In this document: positions 24,774 to 34,355 of the stretch, in pieces
How positions within the stretch are numbered: position 1 is the stretch's first letter
How the letters are laid out: every line of letters starts with the position of its first letter
Assembly (NCBI GenBank): GCA_036494465.1
Contig: DASXOJ010000071.1
Coordinates: forward strand, 76,144 to 140,143
Source: CAJCJE01 sp036494465
GTDB taxonomy: Bacteria; Actinomycetota; Actinomycetes; Mycobacteriales; Pseudonocardiaceae
Direction: 5' to 3'
Length of the DNA stretch: 64,000 bases
Program-made: the position numbers and the translations under genes
The notes under the pieces: generated by a model
What the model was told of the DNA's origin: nothing
What the model saw: the letters and a program-made list of their open reading frames with translations, nothing else
Databases searched by the model: none

Positions 24774-25111
24774 CGACGACCGCAATCGCACCAGCTCCTG
24801 CTTTGAACCAGCCGTGGCGGGGGTGGCTCGCGCTCGGCGAGGTGGTGCTCGCCGCGGTCGCGGTGCTGGTCGGCATCTGGTGCTGGCATCGCGGGATCGT
24901 GCAGATCGTCACGCCGACCGACAACGGCACGCCGCCGCTGGTGTCGATCGTGTTCTACGGCAACTGGATGTCCGGCGCGATCGGCCTGTGCACGGTCGCG
25001 GCGCTGCTGGTGCTGGACGCGTTGCGCGAGATCGTGCTCGCGGTGCGGACGAGGCGCAGGCGGGCCGCGCTCCCCGCGACCAAGGACTACCCGCTGGTCG
25101 ACGAAGACTAA
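24770..25111 (+). CDS. small membrane protein, two predicted helices (Rv0514-like position)
   Basis: 113 residues with two helices (LALGEVVLAAVAVLVGIWCW and GAIGLCTVAALLVLDALREIVLAV) and a ~35-residue extracytoplasmic loop between them (HRGIVQIVTPTDNGTPPLVSIVFYGNWM). The C-terminus is basic then acidic (RTRRRRAALPATKDYPLVDED). The GTG start overlaps the upstream stop. The TAA stop lies inside the left arm of a terminator hairpin. The function is unknown. Confidence 0.72.
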   Translation: MTTTAIAPAPALNQPWRGWLALGEVVLAAVAVLVGIWCWHRGIVQIVTPTDNGTPPLVSIVFYGNWMSGAIGLCTVAALLVLDALREIVLAVRTRRRRAALPATKDYPLVDED

Positions 25112-25135
25112 AGGAGCAGGTCAGGCCTCCTTTAG
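25108..25135 (+). terminator. hairpin terminator overlapping the stop codon
   Basis: A 9-base perfect stem, CTAAAGGAG (25108-25116) with CTCCTTTAG (25127-25135), and a 10-base loop. It ends the small membrane protein operon before the two-component genes. Confidence 0.7.
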
Positions 25136-25232
25136 GGTAATTTCCAGGAACCTCACAGGTAGTTGCCAGCCCATTCCCACACAATGGGGATTGTTCGGGT
25201 CCGCGCGTGCCCGGACGCGGAAGGAGCGGCAG

Positions 25233-25928
25233 ATGGCGGATCGCACGCAGCTGCTTGTCGTCGAGGACGATCCGAGCATTCGTGAACTGCTCGCCACCAG
25301 CCTGCGCTTCGCCGGGTTCGACGTGGCGACGGCCGCGACCGGCACCGAGGCACTGCGCTCGGTCGAACGCAACTGCCCGGACCTGATGCTGCTCGACGTG
25401 ATGCTGCCCGACCGCAACGGTTTCGACGTGCTGCGCTGGCTGCGCTCCGGCGGGCAGACCGTGCCGGTGCTGTTCCTGACCGCGCGGGACGCGGCGGAGG
25501 ACAAGATCGTCGGGTTGACCATCGGCGGCGACGACTACGTGACCAAGCCGTTCAGCCTGGAGGAGGTCATCGCCAGGGTGAACGCGGTGCTGCGACGGAC
25601 CAAGGGCATTGCCGAACCGGCCGAGGCACCGCTGCGCTACGCCGACCTCGAATTGCATGTGGACAGTCACGAGGTGCGGCGTGCGGACAAGCTGGTCCCG
25701 TTGTCCCCCACCGAGTTCAAGCTGTTGCACTACCTGATGCGCAACGCGGGCAGGGTGGTGTCCAAGGCGCAGATCCTGGATCAGGTGTGGCGCTACGACT
25801 TCAACGGCGAGGCCGGGGTCGTCGAGTCCTACATCTCCTACCTGCGGCGCAAGGTCGACGTGGTGCAGCCGAGGTTGATCCACACCGTGCGGGGCGTCGG
25901 TTACGTGCTCCGCGTCGCACCCAACTGA
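25233..25928 (+). CDS. OmpR/PhoB-family response regulator
   Basis: 231 residues. The receiver domain (1-120) has the acidic pocket VVEDDPS, the phospho-acceptor Asp55 in LMLLDVMLPD, the switch Thr in LFLTARDAAEDKI and the lysine in DDYVTKPFSLEEV. The winged-helix DNA-binding domain (~130-230) ends in AGVVESYISYLRRKVDVVQPRLIHTVRGVGYVLR. ATG 25233 is preceded by AAGGAGCGG. The sensor kinase gene follows after 5 bases. The signal is unknown. It resembles the TrcR/TcrA-type regulators of mycobacteria, but I cannot assign orthology. Confidence 0.92.
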   Translation: MADRTQLLVVEDDPSIRELLATSLRFAGFDVATAATGTEALRSVERNCPDLMLLDVMLPDRNGFDVLRWLRSGGQTVPVLFLTARDAAEDKIVGLTIGGDDYVTKPFSLEEVIARVNAVLRRTKGIAEPAEAPLRYADLELHVDSHEVRRADKLVPLSPTEFKLLHYLMRNAGRVVSKAQILDQVWRYDFNGEAGVVESYISYLRRKVDVVQPRLIHTVRGVGYVLRVAPN

Positions 25929-25933
25929 CGTCG

Positions 25934-27466
25934 ATGAGCCAGCAGAATCTGCCCGTGCACCCGGTAGGAGTGCCGGTGCCGCCGGGCGCCAGGCACGACC
26001 GGGGCTGGGCGTTGCGGGCCCCGTTGCGCGCGCTGCGCAGCGCGTTCGGCCGGCTGCCGCTGCGCGTGCATCTGGTCGTCGCGCTGGTGTTGTTGCTGGC
26101 GGCCGGTCTGTTCGGCACCTGGTACGCGGCGTCGGCGGAGTTGCAGTACTACCTGGTAGGGCAGGTCGACAAGCGGCTGGACCACGCCAGCCAGGTGTTC
26201 ACGCACGTGCCGCTGAACCAGCTGCCGGACAACCGCAGGCTGCGTCAGATCGCGCCGGGCGGCGGTTACCTGGTCGAGGTGACCATCAACGGCCAGACCT
26301 CCACCTACAACGGATCCGGTATCCCGCAGGCGGATCTGCCGCAGACGCCGAGCGATCCGGTGTTCGGCAAGACGGTGAACGCGCCGTCGCGGAGCGGCGA
26401 CGGGAGCCAGTGGCGGTTGCTGCCGTTGTCCTTCCCGCAGGAGAACGCGACGGTGGTGCTGGCCACGAACCTGGACGACGTGAACACCGCGATCGGCGAC
26501 CTGACCGAACGCTTCCTGTGGATCGCGGTGGCAGGCGTGGTGCTGATCGGGCTGGTCGGCTATGCCCTGGTGCGCGGGAGTCTGCGGCCGTTGGAGGAGG
26601 TCGAGAGCACCGCCGAGGCGATCGCCGCCGGTGACCTGTCCCGCCGGGTGCCGGTACGCAGGCCCCGCAGCGAGGTGGGGCGCCTGGCCAACGCGTTCAA
26701 CGTGATGGTCGGCCGGATCGAGAACGCGTTCCGGGCCAGCGAACGCTCGGAGGCGTCCGCGCGCGGTTCGGAGGAGCGGATGCGGCAGTTCGTCGCGGAC
26801 GCCAGCCACGAGCTGCGCACCCCGTTGACCTCGATTCGCGGCTACGCCGAGCTGTACCGGCAGGGCGCGGTCGCCTCACCGGACGAGGTCGCGGGTGTGT
26901 TGCGCCGGATCGAGGACCAGGCGGCTCGGATGGGTCTGCTGGTCGACGACCTGCTGCTGCTCGCCAGGCTGGATCATGAGCGGCCCCTGGACCGCTCACC
27001 GGTGGATCTGGCGGTGCTCGCGGTGGACGCGGTGCACGACGCGCACGCGGTCGCGCCGGATCGCGCGGTGGGGCTGCGGCTGCCGCCGGCGCAGGCCGAC
27101 GAGCCGGTGGCGATCCCGGTGCTGGGCGACGCGGCCCGGCTGCGGCAGGTGGTCGGCAACCTGGTGAACAACGCGATCACGCACACCCCGCCGGACACGC
27201 GGATCGAGGTGCGGCTGCGCACGGCCGAGGCCGAGGGCGTGCTGGAGGTCGCGGACGCGGGCCCCGGCCTGCCGCCGGAGCAGGCACAACGGGTGTTCGA
27301 GCGGTTCTACCGGGCCGATCCGTCCCGGGGTCGGGACAGCGGCGGGACCGGGCTGGGGCTGGCGATCGTGGCGGCGCTGGTCGCGGCGCACGGTGGCCGG
27401 GTCGAGGTGGACACCGCGGTCGGCGTTGGCACCACATTCCGGGTGATGCTCCCGCTCGCCAACTAA
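25934..27466 (+). CDS. sensor histidine kinase, HAMP-HisKA-HATPase
   Basis: 510 residues. The first membrane helix (VHLVVALVLLLAAGLFGTWYAA) is followed by a ~120-residue extracytoplasmic sensor domain, the second helix (LWIAVAGVVLIGLVGYALV) and a HAMP linker (LRPLEEVESTAEAIAAGDLSRRV). The phospho-acceptor is His292 in FVADASHELRTPLTSIRGYAE. The ATPase has N box NLVNNAITHT, G1 VADAGPGLPPEQ, F box FERFYRADPSRGRDSGGTGLGLAIV. It is co-transcribed with the response regulator. The sensor domain has no recognisable ligand fold, so the signal is unknown. The peptide transporter operon downstream could be a target but nothing in the sequence proves it. Confidence 0.92.
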   Translation: MSQQNLPVHPVGVPVPPGARHDRGWALRAPLRALRSAFGRLPLRVHLVVALVLLLAAGLFGTWYAASAELQYYLVGQVDKRLDHASQVFTHVPLNQLPDNRRLRQIAPGGGYLVEVTINGQTSTYNGSGIPQADLPQTPSDPVFGKTVNAPSRSGDGSQWRLLPLSFPQENATVVLATNLDDVNTAIGDLTERFLWIAVAGVVLIGLVGYALVRGSLRPLEEVESTAEAIAAGDLSRRVPVRRPRSEVGRLANAFNVMVGRIENAFRASERSEASARGSEERMRQFVADASHELRTPLTSIRGYAELYRQGAVASPDEVAGVLRRIEDQAARMGLLVDDLLLLARLDHERPLDRSPVDLAVLAVDAVHDAHAVAPDRAVGLRLPPAQADEPVAIPVLGDAARLRQVVGNLVNNAITHTPPDTRIEVRLRTAEAEGVLEVADAGPGLPPEQAQRVFERFYRADPSRGRDSGGTGLGLAIVAALVAAHGGRVEVDTAVGVGTTFRVMLPLAN

Positions 27467-27607
27467 CCGGACAAAAATATATGACCGGTCAATTTCCAAC
27501 ATGCGGACACTCCTTTCGGAGGGAGCGCAACGGCTCGACCGCCCGTTAGGGTGCGGCCACCGGGAGCCACGCGGAACGGCTCCGATGGAGAGGGGGGCCT
27601 GCCGGCC

Positions 27608-28588
27608 GTGATCAGGTTCCTGCTGCGCAGGCTGGTCAACTACGTGGTCCTGTGTTTCCTGGCGGTCTTTTTCACCTATGTGCTCGCCTCGCTCACGTTC
27701 GACCCGATCAGCCTGCTCAAAGCGCACAAGCCGCCGCCCCCGGCCGCGACCATCGCCGACAAGGTCCACCAGTTGCACCTGGACCAGCCGATCCCGCAGC
27801 GGTTCTTGACTTGGTTCACCTCGGTGCTGCACGGCAACTTCGGCGACACCGTGTACGGCAGCGCGATCGCCCCGGACGTGTGGGAGCGCGCGGGGGTCAG
27901 TTTCCGGCTGTTCCTGTTCGGCACGATCTTCGCGGTCGTACTCGGCGTGCTGGTCGGTGTGTCCGGCGCGGTCCGCCAGTACCGGTTCAGCGACTACGCG
28001 AGCACCTTCCTGTCCTACATCCTGATCGCGATGCCGGTGTTCGTGCTGGGCACGCTGCTCAAGTACGGCGCGACGGAACTCAACTACGCGACCGGATCGA
28101 GCTTCCTGCTGTTCACCGGCGAGACGACGCCCGGCTTCACCGGCAGCTTCGGCGCCGAAATCTGGGACCGGTTCCGGCACCTGATCCTGCCCACCATCGC
28201 GATCGGCCTCGGCCCGGCCGGCGCCGCCTACTACAGCCGCTACCAGCGCAACGCCATGCTCGACGTGCTCGGCGCGGACTTCCTGCGCACCGCGGCAGCG
28301 AAGGGCCTGCGCCGAGGGCGAGTGCTCTACCGGCACGGCCTGCGCGTCGCGCTGATCCCGATGGCGGCGCTGTTCACCTACGGTTTCGCCACGATGATCG
28401 TGGGCGGCCCGTTCACCGAGCGGATCTTCGGCTGGTACGGCATGGGCGACTGGCTGATCATCGGCATCCAGACCGAGGACACCAACCTCACCGCGACGGT
28501 CACCCTGTTCGTCGCGGTCTGCGTGCTGGTCTCCGGTCTGCTCGCCGACCTCGCCTATGCCGCGCTCGACCCGAGAATCCGGATCTGA
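27608..28588 (+). CDS. oligopeptide/dipeptide ABC transporter permease (DppB/OppB type)
   Basis: 326 residues with six membrane helices. The N-terminus IRFLLRRLVNYVVLCFLAVFFTYVLASLTFDP is typical of the family, as is the EAA-like loop FLRTAAAKGLRRGRVLYRHGLRVALIPM with conserved Gly that contacts the ATPase. The extracytoplasmic loop between helices 1 and 2 contains LHLDQPIPQRFLTWFTSVLHGNFGDTV. GTG 27608 is the likely start. It is the first gene of a permease-permease-ATPase-binding protein operon. Confidence 0.92.
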   Translation: MIRFLLRRLVNYVVLCFLAVFFTYVLASLTFDPISLLKAHKPPPPAATIADKVHQLHLDQPIPQRFLTWFTSVLHGNFGDTVYGSAIAPDVWERAGVSFRLFLFGTIFAVVLGVLVGVSGAVRQYRFSDYASTFLSYILIAMPVFVLGTLLKYGATELNYATGSSFLLFTGETTPGFTGSFGAEIWDRFRHLILPTIAIGLGPAGAAYYSRYQRNAMLDVLGADFLRTAAAKGLRRGRVLYRHGLRVALIPMAALFTYGFATMIVGGPFTERIFGWYGMGDWLIIGIQTEDTNLTATVTLFVAVCVLVSGLLADLAYAALDPRIRI

Positions 28589-28603
28589 GGGGGCGAGCGA
28601 GAA

Positions 28604-29590
28604 GTGGCGATGATCCTGGACGAGGACGCGGCGGCGCACCCGCCGACCGACGACCGGGGCCCCAGCGCTCCCAGCGCGTCCCGGGGCGCGCTGGTGTGGC
28701 GGCGGTTGCGGCGCAACAAGATGGCCATCGCGGGTGCGGTGATCATCGTGCTGCTGTTCGTGGCCGCGTTCACCTACACCTGGTACTGGCCGTGGAGCTA
28801 CACCCAGCCGGACCTGACCGCGTTCCTGACCGCGCCCAGCGGAACGCACGTCTTCGGCACCGACAACGACGGCTTCGACCTGTTCGCAGAGACCATGCGC
28901 GGCCTGCAGAAGTCGCTGATCATCGGCCTGCTGGTGGCGGTGCTCTCGACCGGCGTTTCCGCGCTGGTCGGCTCGGTCGCGGGTTATTTCCGCGGCTGGG
29001 CGGACTGGCTGATCACCGCCATCGTCGACCTGCTGCTGACCCTGCCCGGCTTCCTCATTCTGGCCGTGCTCAGCCCGACCTTCAGGGGCAAGACCTGGCT
29101 GTTGTTCGTGCTGCTGATCGCCGCGTTCAACTGGATGATCACCGCGCGGATCGTGCGCGGCATGACGCTGGCGCTCAAGGAACAGGAGTTCGTGCGCGCC
29201 GCGCGGCTGATGGGCCTGCCGTCGTGGCGGGTGATCAGCAGGCACATCCTGCCGCAGATCACGTCGCTGCTGATCGTGGACGCGACCGTGAACGTGGGTG
29301 GCGCGATCCTCACCGAAACCTCGTTGAGCTACTTCGGGTTCGGCATCCAGCCGCCGGACATCTCGCTGGGCACGCTGATCGCCAACGGCACCTCCTCGGC
29401 ACTGACCTTCCCCTGGCTGTTCTTCATCCCGGCCGGATTCCTGGTGGTCACGGTGCTCGCGGTGAACATGGTCGGCGACGGGGTGCGGGACGCGTTCGAC
29501 CCGAGTTCGACGCGCGGCGCGCGGCGCGCCGACCGGCGAGAACTGCGCGCGGAACGTCGGGCGGCGCGGGCAGCGGGACGGGACTCATGA
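28604..29590 (+). CDS. oligopeptide/dipeptide ABC transporter permease (DppC/OppC type)
   Basis: 328 residues. The N-terminal segment RGALVWRRLRRNKMAIAGAVIIVLLFVAAF and the motif HVFGTDNDGFDLFAETMRGLQKSLIIGLL are hallmarks of DppC-type permeases. The EAA loop is EFVRAARLMGLPSWRVISRHILPQI. A basic C-terminal tail (ARRADRRELRAERRAARAAGRDS) extends into the cytoplasm. GTG 28604 or ATG 28610 can start it; the spacing from dppB is 15 bases and the stop overlaps the ATPase gene (ATGA). Confidence 0.92.
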   Translation: MAMILDEDAAAHPPTDDRGPSAPSASRGALVWRRLRRNKMAIAGAVIIVLLFVAAFTYTWYWPWSYTQPDLTAFLTAPSGTHVFGTDNDGFDLFAETMRGLQKSLIIGLLVAVLSTGVSALVGSVAGYFRGWADWLITAIVDLLLTLPGFLILAVLSPTFRGKTWLLFVLLIAAFNWMITARIVRGMTLALKEQEFVRAARLMGLPSWRVISRHILPQITSLLIVDATVNVGGAILTETSLSYFGFGIQPPDISLGTLIANGTSSALTFPWLFFIPAGFLVVTVLAVNMVGDGVRDAFDPSSTRGARRADRRELRAERRAARAAGRDS

Positions 29591-31665
29591 GCGAATCGGC
29601 ACTCCTGACCGTCGACAACCTGGACGTCAGCTTCCCCAGCGAGGCGGGCCGGGTGCGCGCGGTGCGCGGCGTGAGCTGGCAGCTCAACCAGGGTGAGGTG
29701 CTCGGCATCGTCGGCGAGTCCGGCTCGGGCAAATCGGTGTCGTCGCTGGCGATCATGGGCCTGTTGCCGGAACGGGCCCGGGTGTCCGGGTCGATCCGGT
29801 TGCGTGACCGCGAGCTGATCGGCCTGTCCGACAAGGAGTTCTCCGCGATCCGGGGCAGCCGGATCGCGATGGTCTTCCAGGATCCGATGTCCGCGCTGAC
29901 CCCGGTCTACCCAGTCGGTGAGCAGATCGCGGAGGCGCTGCGCGCGCACGACCGCACCCGGTCGCGGGAATCGGCGCGCAACCGCGCGGTCGAACTGCTG
30001 GACCTGGTCGGCATTCCGAACGCGGCGAACGCGGCCAAGGCGTTCCCGCACGAGTTCTCCGGCGGCATGCGGCAACGGGTGGTGATCGCCATCGCGATCG
30101 CCAACGATCCGGACCTGATCATCGCCGACGAGCCGACCACCGCGCTGGACGTGACGGTGCAGGCGCAGGTGCTCGACGTGCTGACGACAGCCAGGGAGGT
30201 GACCGGCGCCGGGATCATTCTGATCACGCACGACCTCGGTGTGGTCGCGGGTTTCGCGGACCGGTTGATGGTGATGTACGCGGGGCGAACAGTCGAGACC
30301 GGTTCGGTGCACGAGGTCTACGAAACGCCGAGGATGCCGTACACGCTCGGGCTGCTCGGTTCGGTGCCGCGCCTCGACGACGACGCGCACCGGCCGCTGG
30401 TGCCGATCGCCGGTCGCCCACCGTCGCTTGTGGACCTTCCGGCCGGCTGCCCGTTCGCGCCGCGCTGCCCGTTGGCGATCGATGCCTGTCTTACCGAGGA
30501 ACCGCCGCTGATCGGTGCCGATCGGGCGGTGGCGTGCATCCGCACGGACGATGTCGCGACCGCGCAGCAGGAAACCGAGGACGTCGCGGAACTGGCCACC
30601 CGGATCTACGCGGACCAGACTCCATTGAGCGTGCGCAGCGAGCCCAAACCCCGCGACGAGCGGGAGCTGGTGCTGGACGTGCGTGGGCTCGCGAAGTACT
30701 TCCCGATCACCAAGGGCGTGTTCCGGCGCCAGATCGGCGAGGTGCGCGCTGTGGACGGGGTCGACCTGGACATCGCGGCGGGCGAGACGCTGGGCCTGGT
30801 CGGCGAGTCCGGTTGCGGCAAGACCACGACGTTGTTGCAGGTGCTGGAACTGGCCAAGCCGGAACGCGGGTCCATCTCGCTGTTCGGTGAGGACGTCGCC
30901 GAACTGGACCGTGCCGGTCGCAAACGCTTGCGGCGCAACGTTCAGGTGGTCTTCCAGGACCCGATCGCCTCGCTCGACCCACGGATGCCGATCAACGACA
31001 TCATCGCCGAACCGCTGCGCCTCTACGACCTGCCCGCCGCCCAGGTGCGCGCCAGGGTCGCGGAACTGCTCGAACTCGTCGGCATGAGCCCCGAACACGC
31101 GGCCCGCTACCCGGCCGAGTTCTCCGGCGGACAACGGCAGCGGGTCAGCATCGCGCGGGCGCTCGCCCTGGAACCCAAACTCGTCGTGCTCGACGAACCG
31201 GTGTCCGCACTGGACGTGTCCGTGCAGGCGGGCGTGCTGAACCTGCTCGCCGAACTGCGCGAGCGGCTCGGCCTGTCCTACCTGTTCGTCTCGCACGACC
31301 TGGCCGTCATCCGGCACGTCGCCGACCGCATCGCCGTGATGTACCTGGGCCGCATCGTCGAGATCGGCGCCGCGAGCGAACTGCTCGACCGCGCCGCGCA
31401 CCCGTACACGCAGGCACTGCTGTCCGCGGTGCCGATCCCGGACCCGTCGGCCGAACGGTCCAGGGACCGGATCGTGCTGGTCGGCGACCGGCCCGACCCG
31501 GCCCGGCCACCGTCAGGCTGCCGGTTCCGCACCCGCTGCTTCACCTACGCGGCGCTGCCCGAACCAGACCGGGCGCGATGTGCCGATGTCGTACCCGAAT
31601 TGCGCGAACAGGGCACAGCTCACCAGGTGGCCTGCCACTATCCCAAGGTGCGTGGGGTGATCTGA
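29587..31665 (+). CDS. fused double ATP-binding protein of the peptide ABC transporter (DppD-DppF)
   Basis: 692 residues holding two complete ABC domains. First half: Walker A GESGSGKS (43-50), signature FSGGMRQR (157-164), Walker B LIIADEP (177-183). Second half: Walker A GESGCGKT (406-413), signature FSGGQRQR, Walker B LVVLDEP. Each half ends in the oligo_HPY-type cysteine motif (CPFAPRCPLAIDAC and CRFRTRCFTYAA), whose cysteines usually hold an iron-sulfur cluster. Single-chain D-F fusions occur in several actinobacteria; the linker here is about residues 320-360. It energises import through the two permeases upstream. Confidence 0.94.
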   Translation: MSESALLTVDNLDVSFPSEAGRVRAVRGVSWQLNQGEVLGIVGESGSGKSVSSLAIMGLLPERARVSGSIRLRDRELIGLSDKEFSAIRGSRIAMVFQDPMSALTPVYPVGEQIAEALRAHDRTRSRESARNRAVELLDLVGIPNAANAAKAFPHEFSGGMRQRVVIAIAIANDPDLIIADEPTTALDVTVQAQVLDVLTTAREVTGAGIILITHDLGVVAGFADRLMVMYAGRTVETGSVHEVYETPRMPYTLGLLGSVPRLDDDAHRPLVPIAGRPPSLVDLPAGCPFAPRCPLAIDACLTEEPPLIGADRAVACIRTDDVATAQQETEDVAELATRIYADQTPLSVRSEPKPRDERELVLDVRGLAKYFPITKGVFRRQIGEVRAVDGVDLDIAAGETLGLVGESGCGKTTTLLQVLELAKPERGSISLFGEDVAELDRAGRKRLRRNVQVVFQDPIASLDPRMPINDIIAEPLRLYDLPAAQVRARVAELLELVGMSPEHAARYPAEFSGGQRQRVSIARALALEPKLVVLDEPVSALDVSVQAGVLNLLAELRERLGLSYLFVSHDLAVIRHVADRIAVMYLGRIVEIGAASELLDRAAHPYTQALLSAVPIPDPSAERSRDRIVLVGDRPDPARPPSGCRFRTRCFTYAALPEPDRARCADVVPELREQGTAHQVACHYPKVRGVI

Positions 31666-31695
31666 GTGGTCTTTCTCAAGAGGGAGGAGCCCAAC

Positions 31696-33405
31696 GTGGG
31701 CGGGAGAAAATTCGGCGGCGCCGCGATCGTGAGCGGTGCGCTCGCGGTCGCGCTGATCGTGGCCGGTTGCGGCAGCGGGAGCGGGTCCGCTCCGCTGCAC
31801 AACAGCAACCAGTTGGCACACAAGCAGGAGGACATCAACCCCGCGTCCACGGCGGGACTGGTGGACGGCAACTTCGTCTGGCCCCTTGACCACTGGGAGC
31901 CGAACTGGAACGCCAACGAGGTGGACGGCACCAACGAGGACGAGCCCGATCTCTTCATGTCCTACCTGCCGACCTTCTTCACCATCCAGCCGGACACCAG
32001 CGCGACCGTCAACCACGACTACCTGGACTCGGCCGTGGTCACCTCGACCAACCCGCAGGTGATCACCTACAACATCAACCCGAAGGCCAAGTGGTCCAAC
32101 GGTGATCCGCTGAGCTGGTCGGACGTCAAGGCCCAGGTGGATGCGCTCGACGGCAGCAACCCGGCCTTCCAGGTCCAGTCCAGCACCGGATACTCCGACA
32201 TCGCCTCGGTCACCGAAGGCAGCAGCCCAACCCAGGCGGTCGTCACCTTCAGGCAGCCTTTCGCCGAGTGGCAGTACCTGTTCAGCCGGTACTCGCCGCT
32301 GTACCCGCCCTCGGTCAACGCGACCCCGGACGCGTTCAACAACTCGCTGCTCAACGGCCCGTCCACGATCAGCGCCGGTCCGTTCATCGTGAGCACGGTC
32401 GACAAGGACAAGGGCACTGTCGTGGTCACCCGCAACCCGGGCTGGTGGGGCGCGAAGCCGGTGCTGTCCAAGATCGTCTACCAGGTGGTGCCCCGGCAGA
32501 ACCGGGCCGACGCGCTGGCCAACGGCGAGATCACCCAGACCCCGCTGTTCGCCGACCCCGACCTGTACAAGCGGGCGCAGACCATGCCGAACGTGGCGAT
32601 CCGAGAGTCGATCGCGGCCAACTTCAACGACTACTGCCTCAACGGCCGGTCGGGTTCGGTGCTGTCGGACCAGAAGGTGCGCACCGCGGTCGTCACCGGC
32701 ATCAACGGCGACGAGTTCACCAAGGCCGTCATCGGCACCATCGAGCCCAACCCGGTCCCGGTCGGCAACCACATCTACCTGCCGGGCACCAAGTACTACC
32801 AGGACCACGGCGCCGCGACCGCGTACAACCTGCCCAAGGCCAAGAGCGAACTCGACGCGGACGGCTGGACATTGGCGCAGGGCAAGCAGTACCGCACCAA
32901 GAACGGCCAGGAACTCGATGTGTCCCTTTTGGACACCTCGGACGACACCGACCCGACCGACGCCGAGAGCAACAAGCTGATGATCAGCCAGTTCGCCCAG
33001 ATCGGTATCAAGGCCACGCTGAACACGATTCCCACCGCGCAGTACCAGACCCAGGTCGACCAGGGTCGCTGGGACATCAGCGGCTGCGGCTGGCTGTCCT
33101 CGGCGTTCCCGCTCAGCACCATGGAGCCGACCTACTACCTGGACCCGAACAGCATGAACCAGAACTTCGGCGGGATCGGTAGCCAGCAGATCAACAACCT
33201 GTTCAACCAGGCCAACCAGACGCTGGACCCGGACAAGCGGGCCGTCCTCGGCAACCAGATCGACCAGGACATCTGGAACCTCGGGCAGGACATCGTCACG
33301 TTCCAGTCGCCAGGTGTGCGGCTGGTGAACAAGAACGTCGCCAACTTCGGCGCGTTCGGCTTCGCCGACATCGACTACACCAAGATCGGCTTCATCAAAA
33401 AGTGA
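31696..33405 (+). CDS. peptide ABC transporter substrate-binding lipoprotein (SBP family 5)
   Basis: 569 residues. The lipoprotein signal peptide is GGRKFGGAAIVSGALAVALI then VAGCGSGSG, with the lipobox cysteine near residue 25. The family 5 fold shows KWSNGDPLSWSDVKAQVDAL, FAEWQYLFSRYSPLYPPS, NNSLLNGPSTISAGPFIV, VTRNPGWWG, and the C-terminal lobe DGWTLAQGKQYRTKNGQELDVSLL. It captures peptides (or another solute) outside the membrane. GTG 31696 is preferred because GGAGG precedes it by eight bases and gives a normal signal peptide; GTG 31666 would add ten residues. Confidence 0.92.
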   Translation: MGGRKFGGAAIVSGALAVALIVAGCGSGSGSAPLHNSNQLAHKQEDINPASTAGLVDGNFVWPLDHWEPNWNANEVDGTNEDEPDLFMSYLPTFFTIQPDTSATVNHDYLDSAVVTSTNPQVITYNINPKAKWSNGDPLSWSDVKAQVDALDGSNPAFQVQSSTGYSDIASVTEGSSPTQAVVTFRQPFAEWQYLFSRYSPLYPPSVNATPDAFNNSLLNGPSTISAGPFIVSTVDKDKGTVVVTRNPGWWGAKPVLSKIVYQVVPRQNRADALANGEITQTPLFADPDLYKRAQTMPNVAIRESIAANFNDYCLNGRSGSVLSDQKVRTAVVTGINGDEFTKAVIGTIEPNPVPVGNHIYLPGTKYYQDHGAATAYNLPKAKSELDADGWTLAQGKQYRTKNGQELDVSLLDTSDDTDPTDAESNKLMISQFAQIGIKATLNTIPTAQYQTQVDQGRWDISGCGWLSSAFPLSTMEPTYYLDPNSMNQNFGGIGSQQINNLFNQANQTLDPDKRAVLGNQIDQDIWNLGQDIVTFQSPGVRLVNKNVANFGAFGFADIDYTKIGFIKK

Positions 33406-34355
33406 GCACTGAGGCGACTTCGGCCGGGCGGCGCACCTCGGTGACCGCCCGGCGGAGGTTGCCTCGCGCGTTCTGGCACGCGTTGTGGACCAGCGTCGCG
33501 GTGCTGGTGGTGTGCGCCGTCATCGGCACCTGGTCCGCACTGTCCTATGTGGATGCCAATCGGCAGTTGGCTCGGTTGACCGGAAGAACGGTCGGCTTCG
33601 TCACCGGCGGATCCGGCACCACCGCCGACATCACCTGGCAGACTTTTCACGCTTCCGTTGCCATGGCGGGTAACGCGCCACCCATCGGCACCCGCACCCA
33701 GATCGCCTACGACCCGCGCAACCCAGCCGACGCGATCATCCCCGGCGCGCACCTGCTCGCCGACGCCGACCAGGGTCGCAGCGGCCTGGCCTTCGCCGCG
33801 CTCGTCGCCCTGCTGGTGCTCGCCGTCGACGCGATCTGGCTGCTCCGCCGACTCCGCCTGCGATCCGGCCAACCCATGACCGTGCGCCGAATCCGCGTGC
33901 AGCGGCGGTTGATGTCCCGCAGCTGGCTGGAAACCGAGCCGGCGGCCGGCACCCGGCAACGCTGGATCCCGGTCTACTGGGACCCGATCCTCGCCCAACT
34001 GCCCTCACCCGTCGAGGTGACCCTGCACGGCGACCCGCGCATCGACCGCCTCGTCACCGTTGAAGCCAACGGCATCCTGCTCTACCCCGCCGGCCGCGTC
34101 ACCGCCCGCGAACCCCTCGGCCGCCGCACCGACAGCCCCAGCCAGCCCGACCAGCACGCCCTCGCCAAAGCCCGGACAGCAGGCGCACTGCGCCAACTCC
34201 GGGTAGACGCCGCCCTGATCGTCCCCGCCCCGCTGCTCGGCCTGGTCTGGGCCTATCTCGACCAGGGCGGCGTGCCCAGCTGGTGCGGCGCCACCGCCCT
34301 CTGCGCCACACTCGCCATCTGGCTCGCGGCCATCCGTGGCTCCGACCCCACCTGA
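33402..34355 (+). CDS. DUF3592-like membrane protein
   Basis: 317 residues. Three to four membrane helices: WTSVAVLVVCAVIGTWSALSYV, LAFAALVALLVLAVDAIWLL, and a pair near the end (VDAALIVPAPLLGLVWAYL, ATALCATLAIWLAAI). Between the first two lies a small beta domain typical of DUF3592 (GRTVGFVTGGSGTTADITW ... GTRTQIAYDPRNPADAII). The start overlaps the binding-protein stop (GTGA), so it belongs to the transporter operon. The function is unknown; such coupling suggests an accessory role but this is inference. A related short protein is at 54521. Confidence 0.75.
   Translation: MSTEATSAGRRTSVTARRRLPRAFWHALWTSVAVLVVCAVIGTWSALSYVDANRQLARLTGRTVGFVTGGSGTTADITWQTFHASVAMAGNAPPIGTRTQIAYDPRNPADAIIPGAHLLADADQGRSGLAFAALVALLVLAVDAIWLLRRLRLRSGQPMTVRRIRVQRRLMSRSWLETEPAAGTRQRWIPVYWDPILAQLPSPVEVTLHGDPRIDRLVTVEANGILLYPAGRVTAREPLGRRTDSPSQPDQHALAKARTAGALRQLRVDAALIVPAPLLGLVWAYLDQGGVPSWCGATALCATLAIWLAAIRGSDPT

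Noticed and set aside
26996..29245. 749-codon minus-strand frame opposite the kinase and permease genes
   Set aside because: Antisense shadow; Arg/His/Gln-rich without motifs, and it crosses three real genes.
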